A DNA stretch of 26,137 nt from Candidatus Parcubacteria bacterium. GTDB taxonomy: Bacteria > Patescibacteriota > Patescibacteriia > JAACEG01. The stretch spans positions 1 through 26,137 of the forward strand of contig JAGLTA010000053.1 in NCBI GenBank assembly GCA_023135505.1. The letters are read 5' to 3'. Both the position numbers and the translations under genes were made by a program. How positions within the stretch are numbered: the first letter of the stretch is position 1; every line of letters starts with the position of its first letter. Below, one piece after another: positions 7,215 through 16,212 of this stretch. The notes beneath the pieces are model-generated. The model saw only the letters and a list, made by a program, of their open reading frames with translations, did not search any database and had not been told where the DNA came from.

Positions 7215-8774
7215 ATGAAAGAAAAAAACAGGTTAAGAATAAATTTACCGTTAGTTCTTTTAATCCTTGACGGATGGGGGATTACTAAACCGAACAGAGG
7301 CAATGCTATAACTTTAGCAAAAACTCCGATTTTAGACGCAATATATAAAAAATTTCCCAGCACAAAATTGCGTGCGCACGGCGAATATGTCGGCTTGCCT
7401 GATAATCAAGACGGAAACTCAGAAGCCGGGCATATGAATATTGGCGCTGGCAGAATAGTGGAGCAGGACTCAGTCTATATAGCCAAATGTATTAATGACG
7501 GAACTTTTTTTAAAAATAGCGTTTTTAAGAAAGCCATTGATCATGCGAAAAAGAACGGATCAAAACTCCACTTAATGGGAATGCTGTCTAATGGGGAAAG
7601 CGCGCATTCCAACCACGACCATCTCATAGCGCTTTTAACTTTAATGCGCTTAAAGGGAGTAAAAGTTAATTTGCATCTATTTACAGACGGACGCGATAGC
7701 CATCAATACGAAGCATTAAGATTATTAAAAAAACTAAAATTTTTTTTAAAAAACAAAGAAAAAATTTTTACTGTTATGGGACGATTTTATGCTATGGACA
7801 GAAAGAAAAAATGGGAAAGAACAAGGTCAGCATATGAATTATTAACAGAAGGAAAAGGAGCACGTTTTACAAATGCCAAAGAAGCAATTTTAGCGGGATA
7901 TAATAGGGGGGAGACAGACGAGTTTATAAAACCGAGCATTATCAATAAAGATAAAATTAAATCAAAATTTATAATAGATAATAACGATGCAGTTATTTTT
8001 TTTAATTTAAGGTCTGATCGCGCGCGACAGCTCACAAAAGCATTTGTCCAGCAAAAATTCGCCGGATTTAAAAGAAATAAAATTTTAAAAAACATCTGTT
8101 TTGTGTCAATGACAGATTTTGGCCCTGATCTGCCCGGAGTGACAACGGCTTATCAAGGCAGGGATCTAAAAGAGACTTTGCCGATAGTGTTAAAAAATTA
8201 TCGCCAGTTATATATTTCCGAAAGCGAAAAATATTCGCATATTACTTATTTTTTCAACGGAGGTTATGCTGATTCTGTATCTGGCGAAGATAGGATCTGC
8301 ATAGAGTCCCCAGATGTTCGGAGTTACGATGAAATTCCGCAGATGAGAACAAAAGAGATTACCCAAAAAATTATCTCTTTTTTAAATAATAATAAATATG
8401 ATATTATAGTAGCTAATTTTGCAAATTCTGATATGATAGGGCATACAGGCAATCTGCAGGCTGGCATTAAAGCCGCTGAGTTTATTGATGAAACTGTCGG
8501 ACAGATTTTAAAGGTTGTATTAAAATCAAACGGTGTTATGATGATTACCTCGGATCATGGCAATATTGAAGAGATGATTGATCTGGAAACAGGAGAGATA
8601 GATACTGCGCATTCAAAAAATTCGGTTCCTTTTATCTTGGCTGGAAAAAATTTTACAAAGGAGAAGTTGATAAAATCAGGAGTGTCTTTATGCAATATCG
8701 CTCCGACTATTCTTGATATTTTAGATATAGAAAAACCAACAGCTATGACAGCAAAGAGTTTGATAAAAAGTTAA
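7215..8774 (+). CDS. gpmI: Cofactor-independent phosphoglycerate mutase, copy 1
   Basis: Interconverts 3- and 2-phosphoglycerate using two Mn ions and a phospho-serine. At 519 aa it is the usual length. Sites: ILDGWG with Asp19, DGNSEAGHMNIGAGR with nucleophile Ser69, FTDGRDSHQYEA (156-167), GRFYAMDRKKKWERT (189-203), FNLRSDRARQLTKAF, SEKYSHITYFFNGG, NFANSDMIGHTGN with Asp406 and His410, SDHGN with Asp447 and His448, and AHSKNSVPF with His466. The usual SDGGVHSH substrate loop reads SNGESAHSNHDH (125-136), one residue longer before the first His; MGNSEVGH reads DGNSEAGH. A second complete gpmI follows 220 bases downstream. It starts 29 bases after eno and is likely in its transcript. Confidence 0.95.
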   Translation: MKEKNRLRINLPLVLLILDGWGITKPNRGNAITLAKTPILDAIYKKFPSTKLRAHGEYVGLPDNQDGNSEAGHMNIGAGRIVEQDSVYIAKCINDGTFFKNSVFKKAIDHAKKNGSKLHLMGMLSNGESAHSNHDHLIALLTLMRLKGVKVNLHLFTDGRDSHQYEALRLLKKLKFFLKNKEKIFTVMGRFYAMDRKKKWERTRSAYELLTEGKGARFTNAKEAILAGYNRGETDEFIKPSIINKDKIKSKFIIDNNDAVIFFNLRSDRARQLTKAFVQQKFAGFKRNKILKNICFVSMTDFGPDLPGVTTAYQGRDLKETLPIVLKNYRQLYISESEKYSHITYFFNGGYADSVSGEDRICIESPDVRSYDEIPQMRTKEITQKIISFLNNNKYDIIVANFANSDMIGHTGNLQAGIKAAEFIDETVGQILKVVLKSNGVMMITSDHGNIEEMIDLETGEIDTAHSKNSVPFILAGKNFTKEKLIKSGVSLCNIAPTILDILDIEKPTAMTAKSLIKS

Positions 8775-8829
8775 AATTTATCCTACATTGCTGATAAAAT
8801 ATAAAAGCAGAACGAAAAAATAATAACCA

Positions 8830-8966
8830 AAATTAAAATTACAAATTCAAAGTTACAAATAACAAATAAATTACAAGCACCAAATTCAAAATTAAAAAAA
8901 GTTTTGAATTTAGAATTTTAGATTTGTGATTTATTTGGAATTTGTGATTTTGTATTTTGAATTTTT
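8830..8966. repeat. Long imperfect inverted repeat between the gpmI genes
   Basis: The left arm (about 8830-8893) is built from ACAAAT/CAAATAAATTACAA/CAAATTCAAAA words. The right arm (about 8900-8966) holds their complements: TTTTGAATTT, TTTGTGATTTATTTGG, AATTTGTGATTTTG. Arms of about 60 bases face each other across a short A-rich loop and would fold into one long, AT-only-type hairpin. It contains a GTG-initiated extension of the next reading frame that is not coding. It could end transcription of copy 1 or be a decayed mobile hairpin element. Confidence 0.65.
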
Positions 8967-8994
8967 ATTATTAGATGTTAAAGTGCTTTATTTT

Positions 8995-10581
8995 ATGCGT
9001 CCTAAACCTACAGTTTTAATAATTTTAGACGGATGCGGAGTTGCTCCTCATTATTTTGGAAATGCTATCACTAGCGCCGATCCGCAATTTTTTAATTATC
9101 TGTCCAGCAATTTCCCAACTTCTGTTTTACAGGCTTCAGGAGAAGCGGTAGGTTTAGCATGGAATGAGATGGGGAACTCCGAAGTAGGGCATTTAAATAT
9201 TGGTTCAGGAAAGATTGTTTATCAAAATTTAATGAAGATTTCTAAATCAATCGAAGAAAATACTTTTTATGAAAATCGGGTTTTAATCAGCGCTTTTGAG
9301 CATGCTAAAAATAATAATTCTAAGATTCATTTTTTAGGGCTTCTTTCAAGCGGAGGAATTCATAGCTATTTAAGCCATTTATACGCTTTACTGGAAATGG
9401 CAAAAAAGCGGAATTTTAAAGAGGTCTATATTCATTTAATTTTAGACGGGCGAGATAGTAAATATAATGAAGGAATTAATTTAGTTTCTCGCTTAATAAA
9501 TAAATTAAATAATATGCAGATTGGAAAAATCGCTACTCTTTCGGGACGATTTTACGCTATGGACAGAGATAATAATTGGGAAAAAGTTGAAAAAGCTTAT
9601 TCGGCCATGGTTGGCGGAAATGCCGAAAGATATTCTAAAGATCCTATAAGTATTATTGGCAAATCTTATCGGGAAAATAATTTTGACGAAGAATTTATTC
9701 CAACAGTTATTGTTGACAGCAATGAAAACCCGATCGCGAAGATTGAAAACAGCGATTCAGTAATCTTTTTTAATTTTAGAAGCGATCGCGCAAGACAGCT
9801 GACTAAAGCGTTTAGTTTGCCTGCTTTTGATAAATTTAACAGGGAATATTATCTGAATAATCTTAAATTTGCCACTTTTACAGAATATGAAAAAAACTTA
9901 CCTGTTGAGGTGGCGTTTCCAAGGGAAGAAATTAAAAATCCGCTTGCTAAAGTTATCAGTGACAACAAACTAACACAGCTGCATATTGCAGAGACAGAAA
10001 AATATGCTCATATTACATATTTTTTAAATGGCGGAAAAGAAGAGCCGTTTTTAGGCGAAGATAATATTATAATACCTTCGCCAAAAATCGCAAGTTATGG
10101 TCAGATTCCTGAAATGTCAGCAAAACCAATAACTCAAAGAGTTATTAAAGATGTGATGGGCGATAAGTATGATTTTATTGCTATAAATTTTGCTAATCTT
10201 GATATGGTCGGGCATACAGGCAATCTTAAAGCAACGATAAAAGCCGTCAAGATACTTGACGGCTGCTTACAGGAAATTATAGAGCTTGTTTTAGCAAAAA
10301 ATGGCGCGATAATTATTACGGCAGATCATGGCAATGCAGAAGAGATGATTGATAAACAAAGCGCTGAAATCATCAAAGAGCACAGCAGCAACCCTGTTCC
10401 GTTTATTGTTGTTAAAAATGATTTTCAAGGCGCTCAGGCAGGATTTTTATCACCGCTTAAAGACAAAGATAAGTTAAGCGATCTACAGCCAATCGGCGTA
10501 TTGTCTGATATAGCTCCGACTATTTTAAAAATAATGGAGATTCCAAAACCGCCGGAGATGACAGGAATATCGCTTGTATGA
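8995..10581 (+). CDS. gpmI: Cofactor-independent phosphoglycerate mutase, copy 2
   Basis: A second 2,3-bisphosphoglycerate-independent mutase (528 aa from ATG 8995). That start is chosen because the upstream extension to GTG 8926 is encoded by the inverted repeat and because MRPKPTVLIILDG matches family N-termini. Sites: ILDGCG with Asp12, MGNSEVGHLNIGSGK with Ser62, SSGGIHSYLSH (Asp of SDGGVHSH replaced by Ser), LDGRDS, GRFYAMDRDNNWEK, FNFRSDRARQ, TEKYAHITYFLNGG, NFANLDMVGHTGN, ADHGNAEEM and EHSSNPVPF. All metal and phospho-serine positions are present. It is nearer to the family consensus than copy 1 in the Ser loop (MGNSEVGH). The two copies are clearly paralogous but diverged throughout. 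It converges on the minus-strand glycan cluster with only 16 bases between stop codons and no visible terminator. Confidence 0.94.
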   Translation: MRPKPTVLIILDGCGVAPHYFGNAITSADPQFFNYLSSNFPTSVLQASGEAVGLAWNEMGNSEVGHLNIGSGKIVYQNLMKISKSIEENTFYENRVLISAFEHAKNNNSKIHFLGLLSSGGIHSYLSHLYALLEMAKKRNFKEVYIHLILDGRDSKYNEGINLVSRLINKLNNMQIGKIATLSGRFYAMDRDNNWEKVEKAYSAMVGGNAERYSKDPISIIGKSYRENNFDEEFIPTVIVDSNENPIAKIENSDSVIFFNFRSDRARQLTKAFSLPAFDKFNREYYLNNLKFATFTEYEKNLPVEVAFPREEIKNPLAKVISDNKLTQLHIAETEKYAHITYFLNGGKEEPFLGEDNIIIPSPKIASYGQIPEMSAKPITQRVIKDVMGDKYDFIAINFANLDMVGHTGNLKATIKAVKILDGCLQEIIELVLAKNGAIIITADHGNAEEMIDKQSAEIIKEHSSNPVPFIVVKNDFQGAQAGFLSPLKDKDKLSDLQPIGVLSDIAPTILKIMEIPKPPEMTGISLV

Positions 10582-10597
10582 TTATAATTCAGCAGAT

Positions 10598-11350
10598 CTA
10601 TGGTTTTGTAAAATATTGCCGTAATTTAAAAAATGGGCGGTTAAAAAATAAAAATAGAGGAGGCTTTAATCCGTTAATACGCCAAGCTTGATACAGTTCC
10701 CCCCAGCCTTTAATTCTTTGCTGAATGTTGGTCGCGCTATATCCTCCTTCTCGCATGCATACTAAATTTTGATCAAGATAAAACAGTTTTATCTTATTTT
10801 TTTTTATAAATCTAAGCATCAATTCGTAATCAGCAGCGATTAAAAATTTTGAATTAAACAGCCCATATTTATTATACATCTCTTTTTTTACAAAAAAAGC
10901 CGGGTGCGGAATAATCCATCCGCGCTTTATTTTTTTTTCGCTGCATTTTCCAGCCTTCCAATATCTAGTTATCATGTTTTTATTAAGACGGTCTATATAA
11001 ATCAAATTTCCATAACACCCGTCTATTTTTTGACCAGTAAAACAATCGGCTATTTTGGTTAGTGCTTTATTATCAATATAAAAATCATCAGAATTTAAAA
11101 ATCCAATTATATCGCCGCTAGAGATTTTAATTCCTTTGTTCATAGCATCATAAATTCCATTGTCGGGTTCAGAAATTATTTTTGCGATATTGTTTCTGTA
11201 TTTCTCAATTATTTCTAATGTGCCATCCGTTGATCCGCCGTCAATGACAATATATTCAACATTTTTATAATCTTGAGCCAAAACGCTTTCAATCGCATCT
11301 TCAATAAAATTAGCGCTATTTAAACTTATCGTAATAATAGACATTTTCAT
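10598..11350 (-). CDS. Family 2 glycosyltransferase (WcaA/WcaE-like)
   Basis: This 250-residue GT-A enzyme starts directly with the nucleotide-binding fold (MSIITISLNSANFI). DGGSTDGT lies at 37-44, EPDNGIYDAMNKG at 61-73, the metal-binding FLNSDD at 84-89, PHPAFFV at 148-154 and the catalytic-loop region AADYELMLR at 172-180. It has no membrane segment. The 'EPDNGIYDAMNKGI' pattern is typical of transferases in exopolysaccharide clusters, but donor and acceptor cannot be told. Its ATG overlaps the stop of the gene before it as ATGA (11347-11350), so the two are probably translationally coupled. It is the last gene of the minus-strand block. Confidence 0.9.
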   Translation of the reverse strand: MKMSIITISLNSANFIEDAIESVLAQDYKNVEYIVIDGGSTDGTLEIIEKYRNNIAKIISEPDNGIYDAMNKGIKISSGDIIGFLNSDDFYIDNKALTKIADCFTGQKIDGCYGNLIYIDRLNKNMITRYWKAGKCSEKKIKRGWIIPHPAFFVKKEMYNKYGLFNSKFLIAADYELMLRFIKKNKIKLFYLDQNLVCMREGGYSATNIQQRIKGWGELYQAWRINGLKPPLFLFFNRPFFKLRQYFTKP

Positions 11351-12174
11351 TTTAAAATTTTTTTAAACATAGATCTAAAAGTATAAAATAATAAATTTTT
11401 TATTTTTAAATAAAAATTAGGACTATGTTTTAATATCATAAAATAAGTATTAAATAGATTAGAATGAGATTTTCTGTTAAGAATTTTCCAGTACAATCCT
11501 GCCTTTTCGTCATTTTTTTTATTTAATTTTTCTTTATTATAAGTTATCGCATCATAACTGATAAATAATTTAAAATTAGAACGCTTAACTCTTATAAAAA
11601 ATTCATAATCAGCCATATAATGAGGCAATCTTTTTGCGTTAAATATTCCAATTTTTTTGAAAACAGATATTGGAATCAAGGCTCCTCGACAAGACAAGGT
11701 GTCAACTTCTGCTAATTTAATATTTTTATCATAAAAAATAGAATTATAAAAATATCCGTTCCAATTAATTTTTACCCCGCTGTCTTCAATAATATTTTTA
11801 TCGTGAAAATTTTTTAATAGCGTTCCAATACAGCTCTTTTTGTTCTTTAAATAAATAGCGATTAATTTTGCAAAAAAACCATAATCAAACTCAGTGTCAT
11901 CATTTAAAGTTAACACTACATCATTTTCATCCGCTTTATTCAAAATATGCCCAAGCCCTTTATTCATTCCAGCCGTCCACCATAGATTTCCATCGCCTTT
12001 TAAAATGGTGGTTTGCGGATATTTAGCTATTATTGCCTTTTCGGATCCGTCAATTGATCCATCGTCCACTACAACCACTTCAAAATTAGCATAAGTCTGT
12101 TTGTATATGCAATCAAGGCACTCAACAGCTAAATTTTTTCTATTACGAATTGTCATTAATGCGTAAATTTTCAT
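11347..12174 (-). CDS. Family 2 glycosyltransferase, rhamnosyl/galactofuranosyl-transferase-like
   Basis: This 275-residue enzyme has VVVVDDGSIDGS (33-44), GDGNLWWTAGMNKG (60-73), the metal-binding LNDDTEF (90-96) and GALIPISVF followed by HYMADYEFFIR. The GNLWW.gGMN signature is shared by rhamnosyltransferases of the WbbL type and related galactofuranosyltransferases, so a deoxyhexose or furanose donor is plausible (inference). The C-terminus is basic and aromatic (KIKNLLFYTFRSMFKKILK), perhaps touching the membrane. Its start overlaps the end of the upstream fucosyltransferase-like gene by 32 bases; an internal ATG at 12156 is an alternative start. Confidence 0.88.
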   Translation of the reverse strand: MKIYALMTIRNRKNLAVECLDCIYKQTYANFEVVVVDDGSIDGSEKAIIAKYPQTTILKGDGNLWWTAGMNKGLGHILNKADENDVVLTLNDDTEFDYGFFAKLIAIYLKNKKSCIGTLLKNFHDKNIIEDSGVKINWNGYFYNSIFYDKNIKLAEVDTLSCRGALIPISVFKKIGIFNAKRLPHYMADYEFFIRVKRSNFKLFISYDAITYNKEKLNKKNDEKAGLYWKILNRKSHSNLFNTYFMILKHSPNFYLKIKNLLFYTFRSMFKKILK

Positions 12175-13027
12175 ATAATTTCCAATTTATTTTTTTGTGG
12201 GAAAATTGAGCAAAAGGAATATTTCCATAATAAGCGGCCCAGCTCCCGAATGTGCTGTTTGATCCGATAATCATATCGGTTAGCGATAGAGTGTATAAAT
12301 CTTCAATTGGACTGCCTAATCCTTCAGTATAGTTTAGTCCTTTAAATATTTTTTTATCAATAATATCATCTGAGCAGATAACAAAAATTATTTTTTTTGA
12401 CTCTTGATTGTTTAATATAAAATCATCAAGAATATTTTTTACCTTTGTAAATGAATAAAAAAATTTACCGCCTGACCAAGTTTTATAGTCGCCATGCCTA
12501 ATATGAACGCCTATTATAAATTTATTATTTTTACGCAGATTTTTTATGAAATTTTTTATTTTAGAATAATAAATATCTTTTGGCTTAAAGTATTCTTTAA
12601 TTTGTTTTTTATATTTTTTAAGCCCGGCAGGATTTCGAAATAGCCAGCCATCTAAATAAAATAAAGAATTTCTATTTTTTTCTATTTTTTTTATTTTATC
12701 TATCTGAACAATATTTTTGTTCAGCGTTGGCGGAAGAAGAAAATTTTTGTTTTTATCACTTATAATTTGATTTTTATGCGTTATTTTTAAAAAAAAGACA
12801 AATAAAAAATAAATCAACCTGTTTATTTTTCTTGGCAGTCTTGATAATATTTTATCTAAAAACAAGTTATCGCTTTTTAATCCAAATAAATTTTGATAAC
12901 AACAAAAAGAATAATTTTTATAAATGAATTTTTTTTCAAGGCAATAAGCGTAAACGCTTGCCGCCAGCCACAATTGATTTGCCAATTTTCCTTTATTTTG
13001 CAAAACAATAATTTTTTTCATAAACAT
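12143..13027 (-). CDS. GT11-like alpha-1,2-fucosyltransferase candidate
   Basis: This 294-residue protein opens with IIVLQNKGKLANQLW, the glycine/asparagine loop seen at the start of GT11 enzymes (G.L.NQ). The donor motif VHIRHGDY lies at 174-181, VICSDD at 216-221, and SPIEDLYTLSLTDMIIGSN at 239-257, followed by STFGSWAAYYGN. This corresponds to the GT11 pattern of D/E-rich loop, I..NSTFSWW and G. The HRRGDY Arg is His178 here and SWW is reduced to GSW, so it is a divergent member and may use another donor. A hydrophobic stretch at 71-81 is probably buried. It is 5 bases from the membrane GT-C gene. A second, more typical GT11 gene lies at the right edge of the window. Confidence 0.75.
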   Translation of the reverse strand: MFMKKIIVLQNKGKLANQLWLAASVYAYCLEKKFIYKNYSFCCYQNLFGLKSDNLFLDKILSRLPRKINRLIYFLFVFFLKITHKNQIISDKNKNFLLPPTLNKNIVQIDKIKKIEKNRNSLFYLDGWLFRNPAGLKKYKKQIKEYFKPKDIYYSKIKNFIKNLRKNNKFIIGVHIRHGDYKTWSGGKFFYSFTKVKNILDDFILNNQESKKIIFVICSDDIIDKKIFKGLNYTEGLGSPIEDLYTLSLTDMIIGSNSTFGSWAAYYGNIPFAQFSHKKINWKLYENLRINDNS

Positions 13028-13032
13028 AATTA

Positions 13033-14946
13033 CTAAAAAGAAAAATTATATAATTCTATGCCATCCTCTTCATAAATTTTTACGCCTATTTTTTTTATTA
13101 TCCCATCTATTAACATATTTGCTTTCCGCAGCGGATGATTAACTGGATTATTTACTCGCACAGGCTCTGAAAAACTGTTTTTTTTTTCATAGTTATCAAT
13201 AATAGCATAATTTATATTGTTTGTTTTTAGATAAGCGATAATAGCATTGTTATCAATATTGATATTATCATAAGGTAATTTGTTGAATCCAGCAAATTTG
13301 TTATTATTTTTTAAAAAAAAGTTAGTTGCGCCCCAAACATTTAAAAAAGTCGTATCTTTGTAAGTTTTATTTATATAATCACTGATTTTATAAATAGACC
13401 CGAGATTTTTTTTTGCGTAAAAATCTGACTCATCATCTATTCCTAAATTATAATAAATATCAGCTTTTTTAACTTTAATAAAATAGTTATTTTTTGCAGT
13501 TGTTATCTTGTATCCCGCAGCGAAAACTATTGCGACAACAACGAACAAAATTATTTTATGGTTTATTGTGCCCCATATTTTTTTAAAAAATAGATCAATT
13601 TGGATGCCGAATATAATGAGCAATAATACCATCGGCACAAAGAAAAATTTATATTGATGAGTTGCTATAAAAAACCAAATAAAAGTATAAATTATAATAT
13701 AAGAGGAGATGTAATAAAATATTTTTTTATCAGCCTTTGTCTTTTTAGTAAAAAAAATAATCGGCCAAGCAATAAAAGACGCAAATACAACAATATAATA
13801 ACTTTTTAAAAAGAAATAAAATGGAAGTAAAATAAAATTAAGCAATGTTCTGTCCGCTTTAAACAATTTTATAGTATTCATTAAATCGCTGTACGTAGCG
13901 TCTGTATATCCTTTGTGTCCAAAATAAAAAGGATAAATCGGATTACCAAGCAGAATTAAATTTTTTATATACCAAAATCCAGAAATTATTAATACAGGAA
14001 TAGAAAAATATAATACCATTTTAAACATCTCTTTAAATTTAATTTTATTTTTTAGCAGATTAAATAAAAGCAAAAAACCAGCAATTAAAAGTCCATATAG
14101 GGCATTATATTTTATAGAAAGGGCAAAACCATAACATGCGCCAGATAGTAATAATATTTTTTTGTCTTTTTCCACTATCCATAACAATAACAATAAAAAC
14201 CCGCATATCTCAAAGATTGCCATAACAGCGTCAACATAAGAATTCGTTGCATTAACAAACAGTTCATACAAAGAGAATATTGCTATTATTACTATCAATC
14301 CTTTCCTTCTATTAAACCATTTTTTTATAAAATTATATATGACAAACAATCCAGATAATGTTATAGTATAATGCGTTAGATTAATTAAAATAAAACCAGA
14401 TATGCTATATGCCATAGCGTATAACACTTCCATTAGCGCTGGTAAAATTTTAAAGAATTGTTCGCCTTCGCTCGGAAAATACATCCCATCATTTGATATA
14501 TCTATCGCATTTGGAAGATGGTATGCTAAAGCATCAGTTCTATAAGGAGGAACCAAAGCCGAACTTAAATAAAAAAGAAAACAGAACAAAATACCTATAA
14601 ATAATAACTTATCAATTTTTTGCCAAAGAAAAAATGATTTAATTCCGCTTTTAATATGTTTGAATAATAGTAGAAAATATTGGAATCCAATAATAAGAGC
14701 GGTAAATAAAAGTATATAAATTATTATTTTATTAAGAGGTCCGAAAAAAGATAAAATCAAAGAAAGACATCCTAATAAGCCATATCCTATTATTATAGAT
14801 AATCCAACTTTTAATCCAAAGTTTAATTGTTGCTGTATTTTAATTTTTTTTATAACAAAAAAACCTATAATATAGGCGATATGAGATAAAAAAATAGAAA
14901 TAAATATTGGCAGTATAATTTCGTTTATTTGCTGCATACAACACAA
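13033..14946 (-). CDS. Multi-pass membrane glycosyltransferase, GT-C type (GT39/ArnT-like)
   Basis: This 637-residue protein has about twelve hydrophobic helices through roughly residue 475 and then a soluble C-terminal part. After the third or fourth helix lies YRTDALAYHLPNAI (135-148), which matches the first external loop of GT-C enzymes that use polyprenyl-phosphate sugars (Asp138 near the usual catalytic acidic position). Such proteins transfer a sugar from a lipid carrier on the outer side of the membrane. The DPM-like synthase two genes upstream is the natural supplier of that donor (context inference). It overlaps the neighbouring methyltransferase gene by 22 bases; ATG 14937 is a possible alternative start. 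The exact GT family and acceptor are unknown. Confidence 0.75.
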   Translation of the reverse strand: MCCMQQINEIILPIFISIFLSHIAYIIGFFVIKKIKIQQQLNFGLKVGLSIIIGYGLLGCLSLILSFFGPLNKIIIYILLFTALIIGFQYFLLLFKHIKSGIKSFFLWQKIDKLLFIGILFCFLFYLSSALVPPYRTDALAYHLPNAIDISNDGMYFPSEGEQFFKILPALMEVLYAMAYSISGFILINLTHYTITLSGLFVIYNFIKKWFNRRKGLIVIIAIFSLYELFVNATNSYVDAVMAIFEICGFLLLLLWIVEKDKKILLLSGACYGFALSIKYNALYGLLIAGFLLLFNLLKNKIKFKEMFKMVLYFSIPVLIISGFWYIKNLILLGNPIYPFYFGHKGYTDATYSDLMNTIKLFKADRTLLNFILLPFYFFLKSYYIVVFASFIAWPIIFFTKKTKADKKIFYYISSYIIIYTFIWFFIATHQYKFFFVPMVLLLIIFGIQIDLFFKKIWGTINHKIILFVVVAIVFAAGYKITTAKNNYFIKVKKADIYYNLGIDDESDFYAKKNLGSIYKISDYINKTYKDTTFLNVWGATNFFLKNNNKFAGFNKLPYDNINIDNNAIIAYLKTNNINYAIIDNYEKKNSFSEPVRVNNPVNHPLRKANMLIDGIIKKIGVKIYEEDGIELYNFSF

Positions 14947-15557
14947 ATATTAAATCCAGACATAAAATATGAAATTTTAATATTAACTTTTTTAAAACCA
15001 ACTGATAATAATAACCGACTAATCGCTTTTTTATTATAATAAGCTTTATGATCTTTAATTTCTGCCGCGTTAATAAGTTTTAATTTATATGCTAAAAATT
15101 CTAAAATTGGTTTAGACGCAGGAGATGGGGTAGTAAGAATAAATCGCCCGTTAAATTTTAATATTCTGTGAATTTCTTTTAAATTTTTTAAAGGATTGTC
15201 TAAATGTTCTAATACTGCCAAGGAGGTAATTATATCCGCGCTGTTATCAGGTAAATCTATTTTTTGATTAAGGTTGTTTATTCTAAAATCAAACCCCTGT
15301 TTTTTTGCAATGTTTTTATTTATTGATAAATCAATACCGATAAAATTTTTTATATTAAATTCAGAATTTGACCATTTCAAAAAAGACATTTCATAACCGC
15401 ATCCAATATCTGCTAAAATATCACAGTTATATATATATTTTTTTATTTTATAAAATCTTAAAAAAGAAATTATTATATCAAGAAAAGACAATTTTTTTTC
15501 TCCGAAAGATTTATTTCTCATTTTAAAAACGATATTTAAATAATATCCAAATTGCAT
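14925..15557 (-). CDS. Class I SAM-dependent methyltransferase
   Basis: This is a 210-residue Methyltransf_11-like protein. Motif I ADIGCG is at 49-54, the acidic end of strand 2 is in IGIDLS, and the post-motif LPDNSADIITSLAVLEHLDNP and RILKFNGRFILTTP complete the fold. The substrate is probably a sugar or lipid intermediate of the cluster, as no specific motif is seen. The first 12 codons overlap the preceding gene by 35 bases; ATG 15521 would remove the overlap and give 198 residues, and is equally plausible. It lies between the DPM-like synthase and the GT-C membrane protein. Confidence 0.85.
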   Translation of the reverse strand: MQFGYYLNIVFKMRNKSFGEKKLSFLDIIISFLRFYKIKKYIYNCDILADIGCGYEMSFLKWSNSEFNIKNFIGIDLSINKNIAKKQGFDFRINNLNQKIDLPDNSADIITSLAVLEHLDNPLKNLKEIHRILKFNGRFILTTPSPASKPILEFLAYKLKLINAAEIKDHKAYYNKKAISRLLLSVGFKKVNIKISYFMSGFNICVVCSK

Positions 15558-16209
15558 GCAATCCGTCCCAATAGTTTATTTTTTTGCCATCTTTTTTATG
15601 GCGCGGAGAATAAGAAATTCCAATCTCTTCTATCTTAATTCCCTTGATTGAAATCAGTGCAGTAACTTCTGGGCAAAATTCAAATCTTTTGCATTTTAAT
15701 GGCAGGCTTTTAATCAGATCAACGCGGAAAAGTTTATAACAAGTTGCTTCATCTGTCAATGATTGCTTATAAAGTAAATTCGCAAGTTTTGTTAAAAAAA
15801 TGCCTCCAAGATAAAAAGAAATTGTTGAATATTTGTTTTTTCTCTGTCCTAGTTCTCGCGAGCCATAGACCACAGATAATTTTTCATCAATCATTTTTTG
15901 CAAAAGAATATTATAATCATCTGGATTATATTCTAAATCAGCGTCTTGAATTATTACATAATCCCCGCTAACAGCCTTTAATCCAGTTCTAATCGACATC
16001 CCTTTTCCTATATTTTTTTTGTGATAAAGTGTTTTGTATTTGTCAAAATTTTTTAATATTTCTCGCGTTCCATCATCAGAACAGTCATCCACAATGATTA
16101 TCTCTTTTTTTAAATTATTAATTAATAAAACATTTTCTATTTTTGAAAGTATTTTTTTAATTGTTTTTTCTTCGTTAAATACTGGGATAATAATTGATAA
16201 ACAACTCAT
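15523..16209 (-). CDS. DPM1-like polyprenyl-phosphate glycosyltransferase (GT2)
   Basis: This 228-residue enzyme matches dolichol/undecaprenyl-phosphate mannose synthases: SIIIPVFNEEKTI (5-17), IIVDDCSDDGT (38-48), NIGKGMSIRTGL, the metal motif IIQDADLEYNPDD (86-98), YGSRELG, FEFCPEVTALI and the end EIGISYSPRHKKDGKKINYWDG. There is no C-terminal membrane pair, as in the short soluble DPM type. The product would be a sugar-1-phosphate polyprenol on the inner face, for use by a GT-C enzyme such as the one at 13033-14946. It sits 3 bases after a methyltransferase gene. The sugar is not deducible. Confidence 0.88.
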   Translation of the reverse strand: MSCLSIIIPVFNEEKTIKKILSKIENVLLINNLKKEIIIVDDCSDDGTREILKNFDKYKTLYHKKNIGKGMSIRTGLKAVSGDYVIIQDADLEYNPDDYNILLQKMIDEKLSVVYGSRELGQRKNKYSTISFYLGGIFLTKLANLLYKQSLTDEATCYKLFRVDLIKSLPLKCKRFEFCPEVTALISIKGIKIEEIGISYSPRHKKDGKKINYWDGLHAIWILFKYRF

Positions 16210-16212
16210 ATT

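Noticed and set aside
8926..8994. GTG start that would extend the second gpmI by 23 residues
   Set aside because: The extension is encoded by the right arm of the inverted repeat and its peptide is hydrophobic and unlike gpmI; ATG 8995 fits the family.
10579..10581. TGA recoded as glycine
   Set aside because: TGA ends gpmI copy 2 and two cluster genes (stops at 11347-11349 and 21832-21834) in sensible places, and no motif needs a TGA read as glycine.
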